15,094 bases of DNA from a bacterium (GCA_029945985.1 JAQSDP010000444.1:1-15094); one strand, 5' to 3'; numbered from the stretch's first letter, positions 1 through 6,475 are shown. The notes: a model not told the origin generated them from the sequence alone. Numbers and translations are program-made.

Positions 1-526
1 TGAACTGGTCCTCAATACCGATCGGCACCTGCATGGCGACAGCGTTTGCACCAAGCCTGACAAGGATCGATTCGAAAGAACGATCGAATGAAGCACCCGC
101 ACGATCCAGCTTATTGATAAAGCAAATACGCGGAACGCCGTACTTATCAGCCTGACGCCAAACCGTCTCCGACTGCGGCTCGACGCCCGCGACGCCATCA
201 AAAACGCAAACGGCACCGTCCAAAACTCGAAGAGACCGCTCAACTTCCATCGTGAAGTCAACGTGTCCCGGTGTATCGATAATATTGATGCGGTGCTCGA
301 CGTTATTACGCGTCCAGAAACAGGTAGTTGCGGCGGATGTAATCGTAATTCCGCGCTCTTGCTCCTGTTCCATCCAGTCCATCGTCGCAGTTCCTTCGTG
401 AACTTCGCCGATCTTGTGCGAAACACCCGTGTAGAACAAAATGCGCTCAGTCGCCGTGGTTTTACCCGCGTCGATATGGGCCATGATGCCGATATTTCTA
501 AACTTGTCTAAGCTAATGTTAGCCAT
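1..526 (-). CDS. fusA: Elongation factor G, N-terminal part (cut by window edge)
   Basis: EF-G is the GTPase that drives ribosomal translocation and works with RRF in ribosome recycling. Reading the minus strand from the ATG at 524-526 gives 175 codons beginning MANISLDKFRNIGIMAHIDA. The G domain is clear: G1 loop AHIDAGKT at residues 16-23, the switch I region ending RGITI at 58-62, G3 DTPGH at 84-88 and G4 NKLD at 138-141. The rest of the G domain and domains II-V lie to the left of the window. It is the third gene of a str operon after rpsL and rpsG. It is separated from rpsG by 98 bp that hold a palindromic repeat. An AG-rich stretch (AGAAAGAAG) just before the ATG can serve as ribosome binding site. 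Identity is near certain; only the 3' part is missing. Confidence 0.97.
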   Translation of the reverse strand, partial: MANISLDKFRNIGIMAHIDAGKTTATERILFYTGVSHKIGEVHEGTATMDWMEQEQERGITITSAATTCFWTRNNVEHRINIIDTPGHVDFTMEVERSLRVLDGAVCVFDGVAGVEPQSETVWRQADKYGVPRICFINKLDRAGASFDRSFESILVRLGANAVAMQVPIGIEDQF

Positions 527-540
527 TTACTTCTTTCTCT

Positions 541-618
541 TGCACAAGCCCGCGCGTTAGCAAGGGCGATATGCTCAACGTTGCGTGTATCGCCCGTGCT
601 CACGCGTGGGCCTGTGCA
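541..618. repeat. Palindromic intergenic repeat, copy A (both arms)
   Basis: Two 31-base arms, 541-571 and 588-618, are inverted copies of each other with 27 of 31 positions matching. They enclose a 16-base loop. The left arm contains GCCCGCGCGTTAGCAAGGG. Transcribed from either strand it would form a long hairpin. It fills the gap between the rpsG stop and the fusA start. The same arm recurs at 1493-1569 (both arms) and 13694-13724 (one arm), so it is a dispersed repeat and not only a local terminator. There is no T-run after the stem in the minus direction, which argues against a standard intrinsic terminator inside this operon. Confidence 0.85.
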
Positions 619-624
619 TAAAAC

Positions 625-1095
625 CTAGAACCTGTAATGCGCGAACGCTTTGTTCGCTTCAGCCATGCGATGAACGTCGTCTTTCTTCTTGACTGCTCCG
701 CCGCGGCCCGAGGTTGAATCGAGAAGCTCGCCTACGAGCCGATCCACCATCGTCTTCTCGCTTCGGTTGCGTGCGTTCCCGACGATCCACCGGATCGCGA
801 GTGCGTTGCGACGGTCGCGGCTCACTTCAAGCGGCACCTGATAGGTCGCACCACCGATACGACGCGATTTAACTTCCAGCGTCGGAGCTACGTTATCAAC
901 AGCCTTCTTAAAGGCCTTGAGCGGCTCTTCACCGGTCTTTTCCTCGATCTTCGTCATCGCGCTGTAAAAGATCGCCTCCGCCACCGATTTCTTGCCTTCC
1001 CACATCATTCCGTTGATGAACTTCGTCACCAATTGGCTGTTGAAGATCGGATCCGGAAGGATTTCTCTGCGTTCTGCTACTCTTCGTCGTGCCAT
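625..1095 (-). CDS. rpsG: 30S ribosomal protein S7
   Basis: S7 binds the 3' domain of 16S rRNA, starts assembly of the 30S head and contacts E-site tRNA. The product is 156 residues, the usual bacterial length, beginning MARRRVAERREILPDPIFNS. The family core is present, including NGMMWEGKKSVAEAIFY around residue 29-45, RRIGGATYQVPLEV near 78-91 and the C-terminal DDVHRMAEANKAFAHYRF. It follows rpsL after 7 bp and precedes fusA, the usual str operon order. I see no strong Shine-Dalgarno before its ATG, so translation may be coupled to rpsL. In other bacteria S7 can repress its own operon by binding its mRNA; no such site could be recognised here. Confidence 0.97.
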   Translation of the reverse strand: MARRRVAERREILPDPIFNSQLVTKFINGMMWEGKKSVAEAIFYSAMTKIEEKTGEEPLKAFKKAVDNVAPTLEVKSRRIGGATYQVPLEVSRDRRNALAIRWIVGNARNRSEKTMVDRLVGELLDSTSGRGGAVKKKDDVHRMAEANKAFAHYRF

Positions 1096-1102
1096 ACTTT
1101 AA

Positions 1103-1483
1103 TTACTTCGCGCCTTTAGGTCGCTTCGCACCGTACTTCGAACGGGCCTGATTTCGGTTCGCGACGCCCGAAGCATCGAGCGTTCCGCGGATAACGTGAT
1201 AACGCACACCCGGAAGATCCTTTACACGGCCGCCGCGGATAAGCACGATCGAGTGCTCCTGCAGGTTGTGGCCGATACCCGGTATATAAGTAGTAACTTC
1301 GATCTGGTTGGTCAGGCGTACACGTGCGACCTTACGAAGTGCCGAGTTCGGCTTCTTCGGCGTCGATGTGTAAACACGCGTGCAAACACCACGCTTCTGC
1401 GGGTTAGCCTGCAGCGCCGGGCTGGCCGTTTTGTATTTGACTCTCTCGCGGCCCTTGCGAACCAATTGATTAATAGTCGGCAT
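1103..1483 (-). CDS. rpsL: 30S ribosomal protein S12
   Basis: S12 lies at the decoding centre and helps control translational accuracy. The product is 126 residues, typical for the family, and starts MPTINQLVRKGRERVKYKTA. The conserved segments TPKKPNSALRKVARVRLTN and IRGGRVKDLPGVRYH are intact. The lysines that are changed in streptomycin-resistant mutants of other species (equivalent to K42/43 and K87/88 of E. coli) are unaltered, so a sensitive allele is expected at this locus. It is the first gene of the str operon. Its start is preceded by only a weak AGAAG motif and, 10 bases further upstream, by a strong hairpin repeat that would be part of the mRNA leader. Confidence 0.97.
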   Translation of the reverse strand: MPTINQLVRKGRERVKYKTASPALQANPQKRGVCTRVYTSTPKKPNSALRKVARVRLTNQIEVTTYIPGIGHNLQEHSIVLIRGGRVKDLPGVRYHVIRGTLDASGVANRNQARSKYGAKRPKGAK

Positions 1484-1492
1484 ATCTTCTAT

Positions 1493-1569
1493 TGCATTAG
1501 CCCGCGCGTTAGCAAGGGCGATACTAGCAACTTGAATGTTTCGCCCTCGCTAACGCGCAGGCTTGTTCA
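1493..1569. repeat. Palindromic intergenic repeat, copy B, in the rpsL leader
   Basis: Arms 1493-1523 and 1539-1569 are inverted copies (27 of 31 positions). The left arm shares 24 consecutive identical bases with the left arm of copy A, starting GCCCGCGCGTTAGCAAGGG, in the same orientation. The element ends 10 bases upstream of the rpsL start codon. If transcription starts at the promoter proposed near 1855-1883, the hairpin is in the 5' untranslated region just before the ribosome binding site. Confidence 0.85.
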
Positions 1570-2002
1570 TTCGGATCATTTCAAAAGGCAAAACTAACGT
1601 CTCACCTGACTCTTTCCGGAAAATTTCCGGCAGTTAGCTCAAGCAGCACTTAGCTGTTGATTTAGTTAAATTTGATCGATATCCGAAAGCTAAACTTTGC
1701 TGTAGCGTGGCAATTAATAGATGTGACTCGTATAAGCCAAGGACGTTGGTTCGCCCGCTTTACGCTACAATTCCTGTTAAAGCTTTCAAAAATCCGCGTG
1801 TCAGCCACCCAGCAGCCGCACTAAACCCAGACTGTTCAAAGTCCGAAACTCTAGATATTATGATTTTGCCGAATTAGTGTCAAGGGCAGGGAGCTCTCTT
1901 AACAAATTGGGGATAAATTAAAGATCGGCAACGGTTTTATGAAGCCTCTAGGGCGGGGAATCAGTTAGGTCAACAGCGGATAGATAGCGAATTGCCAAGT
2001 TA
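1570..2002. other. Intergenic region and probable long leader of the str operon
   Basis: This 433-base stretch between rpsL and the VWFA gene has no convincing ORF on either strand. It is more AT-rich than its surroundings. On the minus strand it contains the str promoter (separate entry) and about 280 bases of the predicted untranslated leader. Short inverted repeats are visible: CCGGAAAATTTCCGG at 1616-1630, and the pair TGTAGCGT / ACGCTACA about 50 bases apart near 1700-1770. Either could contribute to leader folding. I cannot assign it to a known ribosomal protein leader class. Confidence 0.5.
1855..1883 (-). promoter_or_regulatory. Probable sigma-70 promoter of the rpsL-rpsG-fusA operon
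   Basis: On the minus strand there is a perfect -35 box TTGACA (1878-1883), a 17-base spacer, and TAATAT (1855-1860), which matches 4 of 6 positions of the -10 consensus. Transcription would start near 1848 and give a leader of about 365 nt before rpsL. It is the best promoter match I found upstream of the operon. The call is sequence-based only; a nearer promoter cannot be excluded. Confidence 0.6.
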
Positions 2003-2019
2003 CGCACCCCTAGGGTGCG
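2003..2019 (-). terminator. Perfect hairpin whose loop is the stop codon of the VWFA gene
   Basis: On the minus strand CGCACCC and GGGTGCG form a 7-bp GC-rich stem around a 3-base loop, and the loop is exactly the TAG stop codon of the gene at 2010-3005. No U-run follows, so this is not a classic intrinsic terminator. It may protect the 3' end of the mRNA, pause polymerase, or be chance. Confidence 0.4.
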
Positions 2020-3005
2020 GCGACCCTTATCGATTGCTTTGTCCTGACAACCACATCGGGGCGGTTAACTTTGATCGTGATCTGGCGGTCGCTCGCATTG
2101 CCGCCCGCATCTACGTAAAACCCGATCAAATACTGCTTGCGCAGTTCATCGGCTATGTTGAGGAAGGCTGCCTCAAAGCCCTTCTCATCTGGAAATAATA
2201 ATCGCCCTCCCGAAGTCCTTGCGATCCGATCTAAATGATCGAACGGCGGATATTTAACCAGATCCGCGACTGATACCGATTTCATTTTTTTCAGTTCTTC
2301 GGCTCCCTTAGTATCCCCCGATAAAAAAACCAAGCTGTCGATCGAGTGACTTTGATAGATGATCGGATAGATCATCACATCCGAGACGGATAACTCTTTC
2401 AAAAGCTCTTGGCTTGATTTCTGGTTGATCTCACCGGCATCTGTCAGCAGGATAATAGCCTTTCTGCCTTTTGCATCTTTGAAATGTTCCCTAAGAACAA
2501 ATACAATGCTTTCGTTCATCAACCCGCGACCTCCGGAATAGCTATCGTGTGAACCTATTGCGTATTTGACCTTCTTTCTATTGCTGGTAAGTCCTTCGAT
2601 CAACCTTACGCGGTCATCGAACCTTACAACCATTCCCTGATCTGCTTCTGAAAAAGTATCCACGAACTTTCTCGCAGCATTACCCATCCTTAAGCGGATC
2701 TTACTCGTACTTCCACTCGAATCGATCAGGATCGCGTATTTGACTGGTTCTTCCGAATCTGCAAAAAAGTCGATGTCCAGTTTTCCGCCACCTGCAAATA
2801 CCGAAATATCTTCCTTCCTGATACCGGACACTCGTAGGCCCGCACTATCGCTAATGATCAGCGGAACGTTGATCAGTGTTGTCTCAACCTTAATCGTTTT
2901 TTCGGAATCTTTGTTCGGATCAGAATCTTGTTGAGCTGCAATACTGTAGGACGGAAATAAAACGAGGGCGCCGGTCAAAATACTCTTTAACGCCAAATAT
3001 TTCAT
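2010..3005 (-). CDS. Secreted VWFA-domain protein of the acidobacterial type
   Basis: The product is 331 residues. A signal peptide is likely at residues 1-24 (basic start, hydrophobic stretch LALKSILTGALVLFPSYS, cleavage near AAQ). An N-terminal strand region then resembles the VWFA-related Acidobacterial family (TIGR03436): VETTLINVPLIISDSAG at 40-56 and GIRKEDISVF at 61-70. The VWA domain follows, from about 90 to 290, with a metal-site motif DSSGS at 95-99 and LLTDAGE at 186-192. The segment where relatives usually carry a GGT metal-binding threonine reads GGRGLMNES here (158-166), so metal binding may be altered. The start is supported by GGGAGAGAG a few bases upstream. It lies 25 bp after a small AraC-type ORF and is probably cotranscribed with it. 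The target is unknown; extracytoplasmic protein binding is inferred from the domain. Confidence 0.85.
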   Translation of the reverse strand: MKYLALKSILTGALVLFPSYSIAAQQDSDPNKDSEKTIKVETTLINVPLIISDSAGLRVSGIRKEDISVFAGGGKLDIDFFADSEEPVKYAILIDSSGSTSKIRLRMGNAARKFVDTFSEADQGMVVRFDDRVRLIEGLTSNRKKVKYAIGSHDSYSGGRGLMNESIVFVLREHFKDAKGRKAIILLTDAGEINQKSSQELLKELSVSDVMIYPIIYQSHSIDSLVFLSGDTKGAEELKKMKSVSVADLVKYPPFDHLDRIARTSGGRLLFPDEKGFEAAFLNIADELRKQYLIGFYVDAGGNASDRQITIKVNRPDVVVRTKQSIRVAAP

Positions 3006-3030
3006 CTGCAGTCTCTCTCCCGAAGTCCGC

Positions 3031-3249
3031 CTAGTATTGGCTCAGAGGCGGTTGGACTTTGAACCTCGCGGCCCTCTCGAGCCTGATCGCATTGAGATAC
3101 TGAATGGGAGACAACCCCGTTTGCTCCTTGAACAGTTTCTGAAAATGGGACTCCGACAGATTCAGGACGGCCGCCATTTCTGCCACGGTCCAAGATAGAG
3201 ATAGTCGTTCCGGTATAGTTCTGGTAAGGCTGAAGATCCTTCCGTCCAT
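3031..3249 (-). CDS. Short AraC-type helix-turn-helix protein (72 aa), possibly truncated
   Basis: The product has 72 residues and matches only the first half of the AraC/XylS DNA-binding domain. An HTH at about 21-43 (VAEMAAVLNLSESHFQKLFK) is followed by TGLSPIQYLNAIRLERA at 44-60, the linker helix that normally leads to a second HTH. The reading frame stops at 72, where the second HTH should begin. There is no sensor domain. A strong ribosome binding site GGAGGGG lies 8 bases before the ATG, which suggests it is translated. It is followed after 25 bp by the VWFA gene, so it may regulate that gene. Either it is a minimal regulator or the remnant of a longer gene cut by a stop or frameshift. 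Confidence 0.6.
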   Translation of the reverse strand: MDGRIFSLTRTIPERLSLSWTVAEMAAVLNLSESHFQKLFKEQTGLSPIQYLNAIRLERAARFKVQPPLSQY

Positions 3250-3299
3250 TGAGAATGCCCCTCCACGCGGCTAGTCAGAAGAAGAAGAAAAGTTTCCAA

Positions 3300-3328
3300 A
3301 GCATACACGAACTTCTGATCCGGTTCAA
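3300..3328 (-). promoter_or_regulatory. Candidate promoter for the AraC-VWFA pair
   Basis: On the minus strand TTGAAC (3323-3328) and TATGCT (3300-3305) are separated by 17 bases. Each matches 4 of 6 consensus positions. It lies in the 120-base gap between the frameshifted ATPase gene and the AraC-type ORF, about 50 bases before the AraC start. Moderate match only. Confidence 0.35.
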
Positions 3329-3369
3329 GATTTTGAATTGGTGTTCCGTTTAACTACCGTACTGCGACT

Positions 3370-4810
3370 CTACTCCCTCCTCTCCATCAAAAATCTCGGA
3401 GGCTGGGCTCGGGTTTGCCAGACATAACGGCGCCAGTGGACGTATTCGTCGAGTTCCTCCTCGGTCCAATATTCTGAGCCGGGCCACCAGAGGGCTCGGG
3501 CGACGCCGTAGCGTTGGGCGTTGGGATATTCGGGGCGGTCGTAGGGCTTGCCCGCGAGGAGCCAATCGCGGAGGTCCCTGTAATAGTCGTCTGAGAGGAC
3601 CTTCAGCATCGGATCGACGCCAACTTCGTCCGGCCTGTATCGACGCGGGCCGCAGATGTCGCAGTCGTCGGGACAATCGACATGGCCTTCGATGCTTCCG
3701 CTGATATTCTGCTTGCGGTTCGCCGACCTGCCGCTGCACAGAGAACATCCATAACAGCCCTCGACAATGCATTTCTCGAGCATATAATAAGGCCGGTAAG
3801 TCGCCTGCGGCTGTTCAGGTGCAGGCAGCGGCGGAGCAGAGATCGCCATTTGCAGCCTTCGCTGGACAGTCGAGCGGGACATATCCATCGTCGCGGCGAT
3901 CGTTCGGATCGACATTCCCGCGTCCGACATCTCTTTTAGCTTTCGGACCAGCTTCCATTCCCATTCGTCGTTGTCGTTCGCCCGCACCGCCATTTCGTTC
4001 GCATAGTCGCGATGCGTAAACGATGGAAAGTTGCCATTCACGGCAGAGATCTCGAAATAGGGCACGTGAGCCTCGCCGTACGAGAGGTCCTCGAGGCCGG
4101 GCTTCAAGTGCTTGATATATCGCTCGTTCGAGCGTGAACCGGACCGGCCGATGGCGAAAACGTTGTCGGCAAAGCTCGTGACAACCGACGAACAAGGAAT
4201 GTCCGACGCGATGATCCCGCGATACCGCACCGCCCGCGGGCCACTCATTAATAGCAGTATCGACAACCCGAACCGATCGCGGATCTTCCGAAGCTCGCGC
4301 ATCACCACCGTCGTCTCACGCGGCACCGAATACCGCTGCATAAACGCAAGATTGTCGATGATCAGCACCTTCGCTCCGGTCTGTTTAACCAATCCCGCCA
4401 GCTTCGCCACCGGCAGATGGACGCTATTTTTCAGGTTCGGACGCAGCAACTCGGCCGGAAACTCGTAAACCGTCCGCATTCCCTCCTCGTCAGGCTCGCT
4501 CGAATATCGCCGTGCGAATTGCTCGCCTGTGCGAGCCAAGTCGAGATAAACCACCGTCTGAGCTGGGGACGTGTTCTCCATCGGCCCGATCGATGTTCCG
4601 CGAGCGATCGCATCGGCTAATCTGAACCGCCAAAATGCTCTTCCCCACCGACGATTCGCCATACATCACGGCGATCTCGCTCTCAAACCAAAGATCGCCG
4701 AACAGCATCTTCGGATGCTCAGCCGGAAGATCCTTAAACCACTCACCCGCCGACCTGATCTCAAACAGATCGTCGTCCAATATCTCTTCTGGTGATTCCC
4801 TGAATTCCAT
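3370..4810 (-). pseudogene. RecA/DnaB-like AAA ATPase with HTH and Cys-rich tail, frameshifted
   Basis: Two overlapping frames make one protein if a single base near 4618 is skipped. The first frame (from the ATG at 4808-4810) gives KMLFGDLWFESEIAVMYGE and Walker A GESSVGKS at residues 51-58, then loses homology after AVQI. The other frame continues with ADAIARG and ends at 3370. The joined product would be about 479 residues. It has Walker B KVLIIDN near 147-153, then FADNVFAIG and RYIKHLK, which resemble AAA_25/RepA-like ATPases common on mobile elements of Bacteroidetes. A resolvase-type HTH (SIRTIAATMDMSRSTVQRRL) follows at about 300-319. A Cys-rich tail with CIVEGCYGCSLC and CPDDCDIC comes next, probably binding a metal. 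The good conservation on both sides of the break suggests a recent mutation or an assembly error. As written, no single frame contains both Walker motifs. The role may be DNA replication or partition of a mobile element, but this is inferred. Confidence 0.8.
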
Positions 4811-4833
4811 TGACCGTTCGTACGCTTTTGTAT

Positions 4834-4862
4834 ACTATAGCACGGTGTTGCACCAGTGCAAC
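4834..4862 (-). promoter_or_regulatory. Promoter of the ATPase gene overlapped by a perfect palindrome
   Basis: On the minus strand TTGCAC (4856-4861), a 16-base spacer and TATAGT (4834-4839, 5 of 6 matches) make a good promoter. The predicted start is only about 17 bases before the ATG, and no Shine-Dalgarno is visible. The perfect inverted repeat GTTGCAC-CA-GTGCAAC (4847-4862) covers the -35 box. This is the usual arrangement for a repressor operator. The HTH in the encoded protein makes autoregulation possible, but that is a guess. Confidence 0.5.
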
Positions 4863-4896
4863 ATTCATTTATGGTCCGCTTCTCTCTTTTTCTTCG

Positions 4897-4969
4897 TTCG
4901 TGTCTTTCGTTGATAGCTTTCTCCGGCTGCAGTTCGTTCTCGCTCCGATTTCTTCATGAAACACACGAA
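4897..4969. repeat. Imperfect inverted repeat in a divergent intergenic region
   Basis: TTCGTGTCTTTCGTTG (4897-4912) and CATGAAACACACGAA (4955-4969) are near-complementary, with 13 matched positions plus one unpaired base and two mismatches, separated by 42 bases. It lies in the 304-base gap 4811-5114 between divergent genes. The rest of that gap, including the GGGACAGGGACGCGGGAC stretch near 5003-5021, looks non-coding. It may be a worn palindromic repeat unrelated to the family at 541-618. Confidence 0.35.
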
Positions 4970-5046
4970 AAGGATCAAGAAGCCGAGGCCATGCGCGCGC
5001 CGTGGGACAGGGACGCGGGACACTTGGAACAAGGCACGACTCCAAG

Positions 5047-5074
5047 TTGCAGAAATCCCGCTTACCGCTAAGAT
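5047..5074 (+). promoter_or_regulatory. Weak candidate promoter of the phosphatidyltransferase operon
   Basis: TTGCAG (5047-5052) and TAAGAT (5069-5074) with a 16-base spacer precede the chosen start at 5115 by about 40 bases. Each hexamer matches 4 of 6 positions. It is the best candidate I saw on the plus strand before this operon, but the match is modest. Confidence 0.25.
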
Positions 5075-5114
5075 AGTGTTTAGGTCTTTAGTTCATAGAT
5101 TCCAACGATTTACG

Positions 5115-5756
5115 ATGCTCGGTGAGAGTATAGGACGAGGTGCAATGCGGATCATCAACGCGATGGTTCGTGGGCTCGCGTCTGCAGGTGTGCACCCGAA
5201 CTTACTCACCGCGATCGGCGTAACGATAAATGTCGGTTGCGGCGTGCTCTTCGGAATCGGCGCATTCTTTTGGGCCGGGATCGTTCTGATAGTTGCCAAC
5301 GTATTCGACATGCTCGATGGCAACGTCGCCCGCCAAACCGGCAACGTCACAAAATTCGGCAGCTTTCTAGATTCGTCGCTCGACCGCCTCTCTGACATGG
5401 TCGTATTCGTTGGAATTATGGCGTTTTACGCCGGGAACCGGCCGCAGCATTCGATCCTGAACGTCGTGCTCGCCGGCGTCGCACTAATGGCCGCCGTGAT
5501 GGTCAGCTACACCACGGCTCGCAGCGAAGGCCTAGGCGTCAAGGCCAACGTCGGCTTCCTGCAGCGGCCCGAACGTGTCGTTCTATTGATAATCGGAGCC
5601 CTTTCCACGTGGGACTGGAATTCCGACAGCTTCTGGTTCAACCGTATGCCGCAGGTCTTGTGGGTCCTCGCCGTCGGATCCGTCTGGACGCTCATTCATC
5701 GAATGATCTACATATGGAAGGAATTTGAAAGAATGGAGCGGAGCACGCCCGAATGA
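5115..5756 (+). CDS. CDP-alcohol phosphatidyltransferase family membrane protein
   Basis: This integral membrane enzyme moves a phosphatidyl group from a CDP-alcohol (CDP-diacylglycerol) to an alcohol and releases CMP. The full family signature is present: D65-x2-D68-G69-x2-A72-R73-x8-G82-x3-D86-x3-D90 (FDMLDGNVARQTG, then GSFLDSSLD), numbered from the ATG at 5115. The segment SYTTARSEGLG followed by GFLQRPERVVLL resembles the phosphatidylinositol-phosphate/archaetidylinositol-phosphate synthase branch more than PgsA, but the substrate cannot be fixed from sequence. An in-frame ATG at 4956 would add 53 residues. That extension (MKHTKRIKKPRPCARRGTGT...) is basic, unlike the family and partly made of an inverted repeat, so I prefer 5115. 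An ATG at 5145 with AGGACGAGG before it is another option. Its end overlaps the next gene by 4 bp (ATGA). Confidence 0.88.
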   Translation: MLGESIGRGAMRIINAMVRGLASAGVHPNLLTAIGVTINVGCGVLFGIGAFFWAGIVLIVANVFDMLDGNVARQTGNVTKFGSFLDSSLDRLSDMVVFVGIMAFYAGNRPQHSILNVVLAGVALMAAVMVSYTTARSEGLGVKANVGFLQRPERVVLLIIGALSTWDWNSDSFWFNRMPQVLWVLAVGSVWTLIHRMIYIWKEFERMERSTPE

Positions 5757-6181
5757 TCGACTGGCTTTCACAACTCTGGGCTTCGATCACGCTGGGGCAA
5801 ATGCTCATCGGCGTTGCCCTATTCCTCGGCTCACTTGCGCTAAGCTTCGGTGCGATCGCGATCGTTATGATCAAGATCCCCGCGAACTATTTCAGCACCC
5901 ATTACAAACACGATTTCCTTCCCGGCAGCCCATTCATCGTCCGCTGGGGCGCCGTGATCGGAAAGAACATTTTAGGTGTGCTCCTGATCCTTTTGGGTCT
6001 TGCTCTTTCTCTCCCGGGCGTTCCGGGACAGGGAATTCTAACGATACTGCTCGGACTGATAATGCTCGATATCCCCGGCAAACGCCCACTTGAAGCCCGG
6101 ATAATCCAGCGTCCCGCAGTTCTTTCTGCGATCAATAATCTTCGGGCTCGGTACGCCAAACCGCCGCTCGATGTCGATTAA
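5753..6181 (+). CDS. PGPGW-like small transmembrane protein
   Basis: The product is 142 residues with a hydrophobic helix at about 17-42 and a hairpin-like pair at about 72-105. The second region carries LSLPGVPGQGILTILLGLIM (86-105), which resembles the PGPGW family of putative transmembrane proteins (PF09656), where a Pro-Gly turn precedes a leucine-rich helix. The C-terminal 35 residues are basic and hydrophilic, so they are likely cytoplasmic. It overlaps the phosphatidyltransferase gene by ATGA and ends 3 bp before the next gene. It is therefore almost surely translated with them. No biochemical role is established for the family; a link to the membrane or phospholipids is suggested only by context. 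Confidence 0.7.
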   Translation: MIDWLSQLWASITLGQMLIGVALFLGSLALSFGAIAIVMIKIPANYFSTHYKHDFLPGSPFIVRWGAVIGKNILGVLLILLGLALSLPGVPGQGILTILLGLIMLDIPGKRPLEARIIQRPAVLSAINNLRARYAKPPLDVD

Positions 6182-6184
6182 GGT

Positions 6185-6475
6185 ATGGGATTTTTCACTT
6201 TCCTCAAGAAAAAACAACGACAAGACCCCGAAGTCGTTCGGCGAAAGTTCCTGATGGAGCACGGCCGCATCACGGACGGTCGCATCATCGACACCGTATT
6301 CAACGGCAAGTCCCAGGAGATCGCTCTCTATACATACACGCTCAACGGAGTCGATTTCGAGTCGTCCGAACTCCTAACCGACGATCAGCGCCGAGACCCA
6401 CTGAAATATGCTCCAGGAGCAAAAATAGGAGTCCGCTATGACCCGAAGAACCAAGGGAACTCAATGCTCGACTAG
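6185..6475 (+). CDS. Small DUF3592-like protein
   Basis: The product is 96 residues and has no clear membrane segment. Residues 28-94 read ITDGRIIDTVFNGKSQEIAL, then YTLNGVDFESSELL, then PGAKIGVRYDPKNQGNSMLD. This matches the beta-rich pattern of DUF3592-like domains, which often end with a VRYDPxNPxxS motif. Family members commonly have flanking membrane helices; this one has only the soluble domain and a basic N-terminus (LKKKQRQ). It starts 3 bp after the PGPGW-like gene and its TAG stop directly abuts the ATG of the biotin carboxylase. Function is unknown. Confidence 0.65.
   Translation: MGFFTFLKKKQRQDPEVVRRKFLMEHGRITDGRIIDTVFNGKSQEIALYTYTLNGVDFESSELLTDDQRRDPLKYAPGAKIGVRYDPKNQGNSMLD

Noticed and set aside
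541..618. Intrinsic terminator between rpsG and fusA
   Set aside because: The hairpin lacks a following U-run, lies inside an operon and is a copy of a dispersed repeat.
3350..3772. Overlapping frames of 126-140 codons within the ATPase gene
   Set aside because: Arg-rich shadow frames; the main frame carries the HTH and cysteine motifs.
4600..4640. Programmed +1 frameshift in the ATPase gene
   Set aside because: No stop codon, slippery run or stimulating hairpin could be seen at the junction; mutation or sequencing error is simpler.
4956..5114. Upstream extension of the phosphatidyltransferase from an ATG at 4956
   Set aside because: The 53 added residues are basic and low in family-like sequence, overlap an inverted repeat and have no ribosome binding site; the family length fits the start at 5115.
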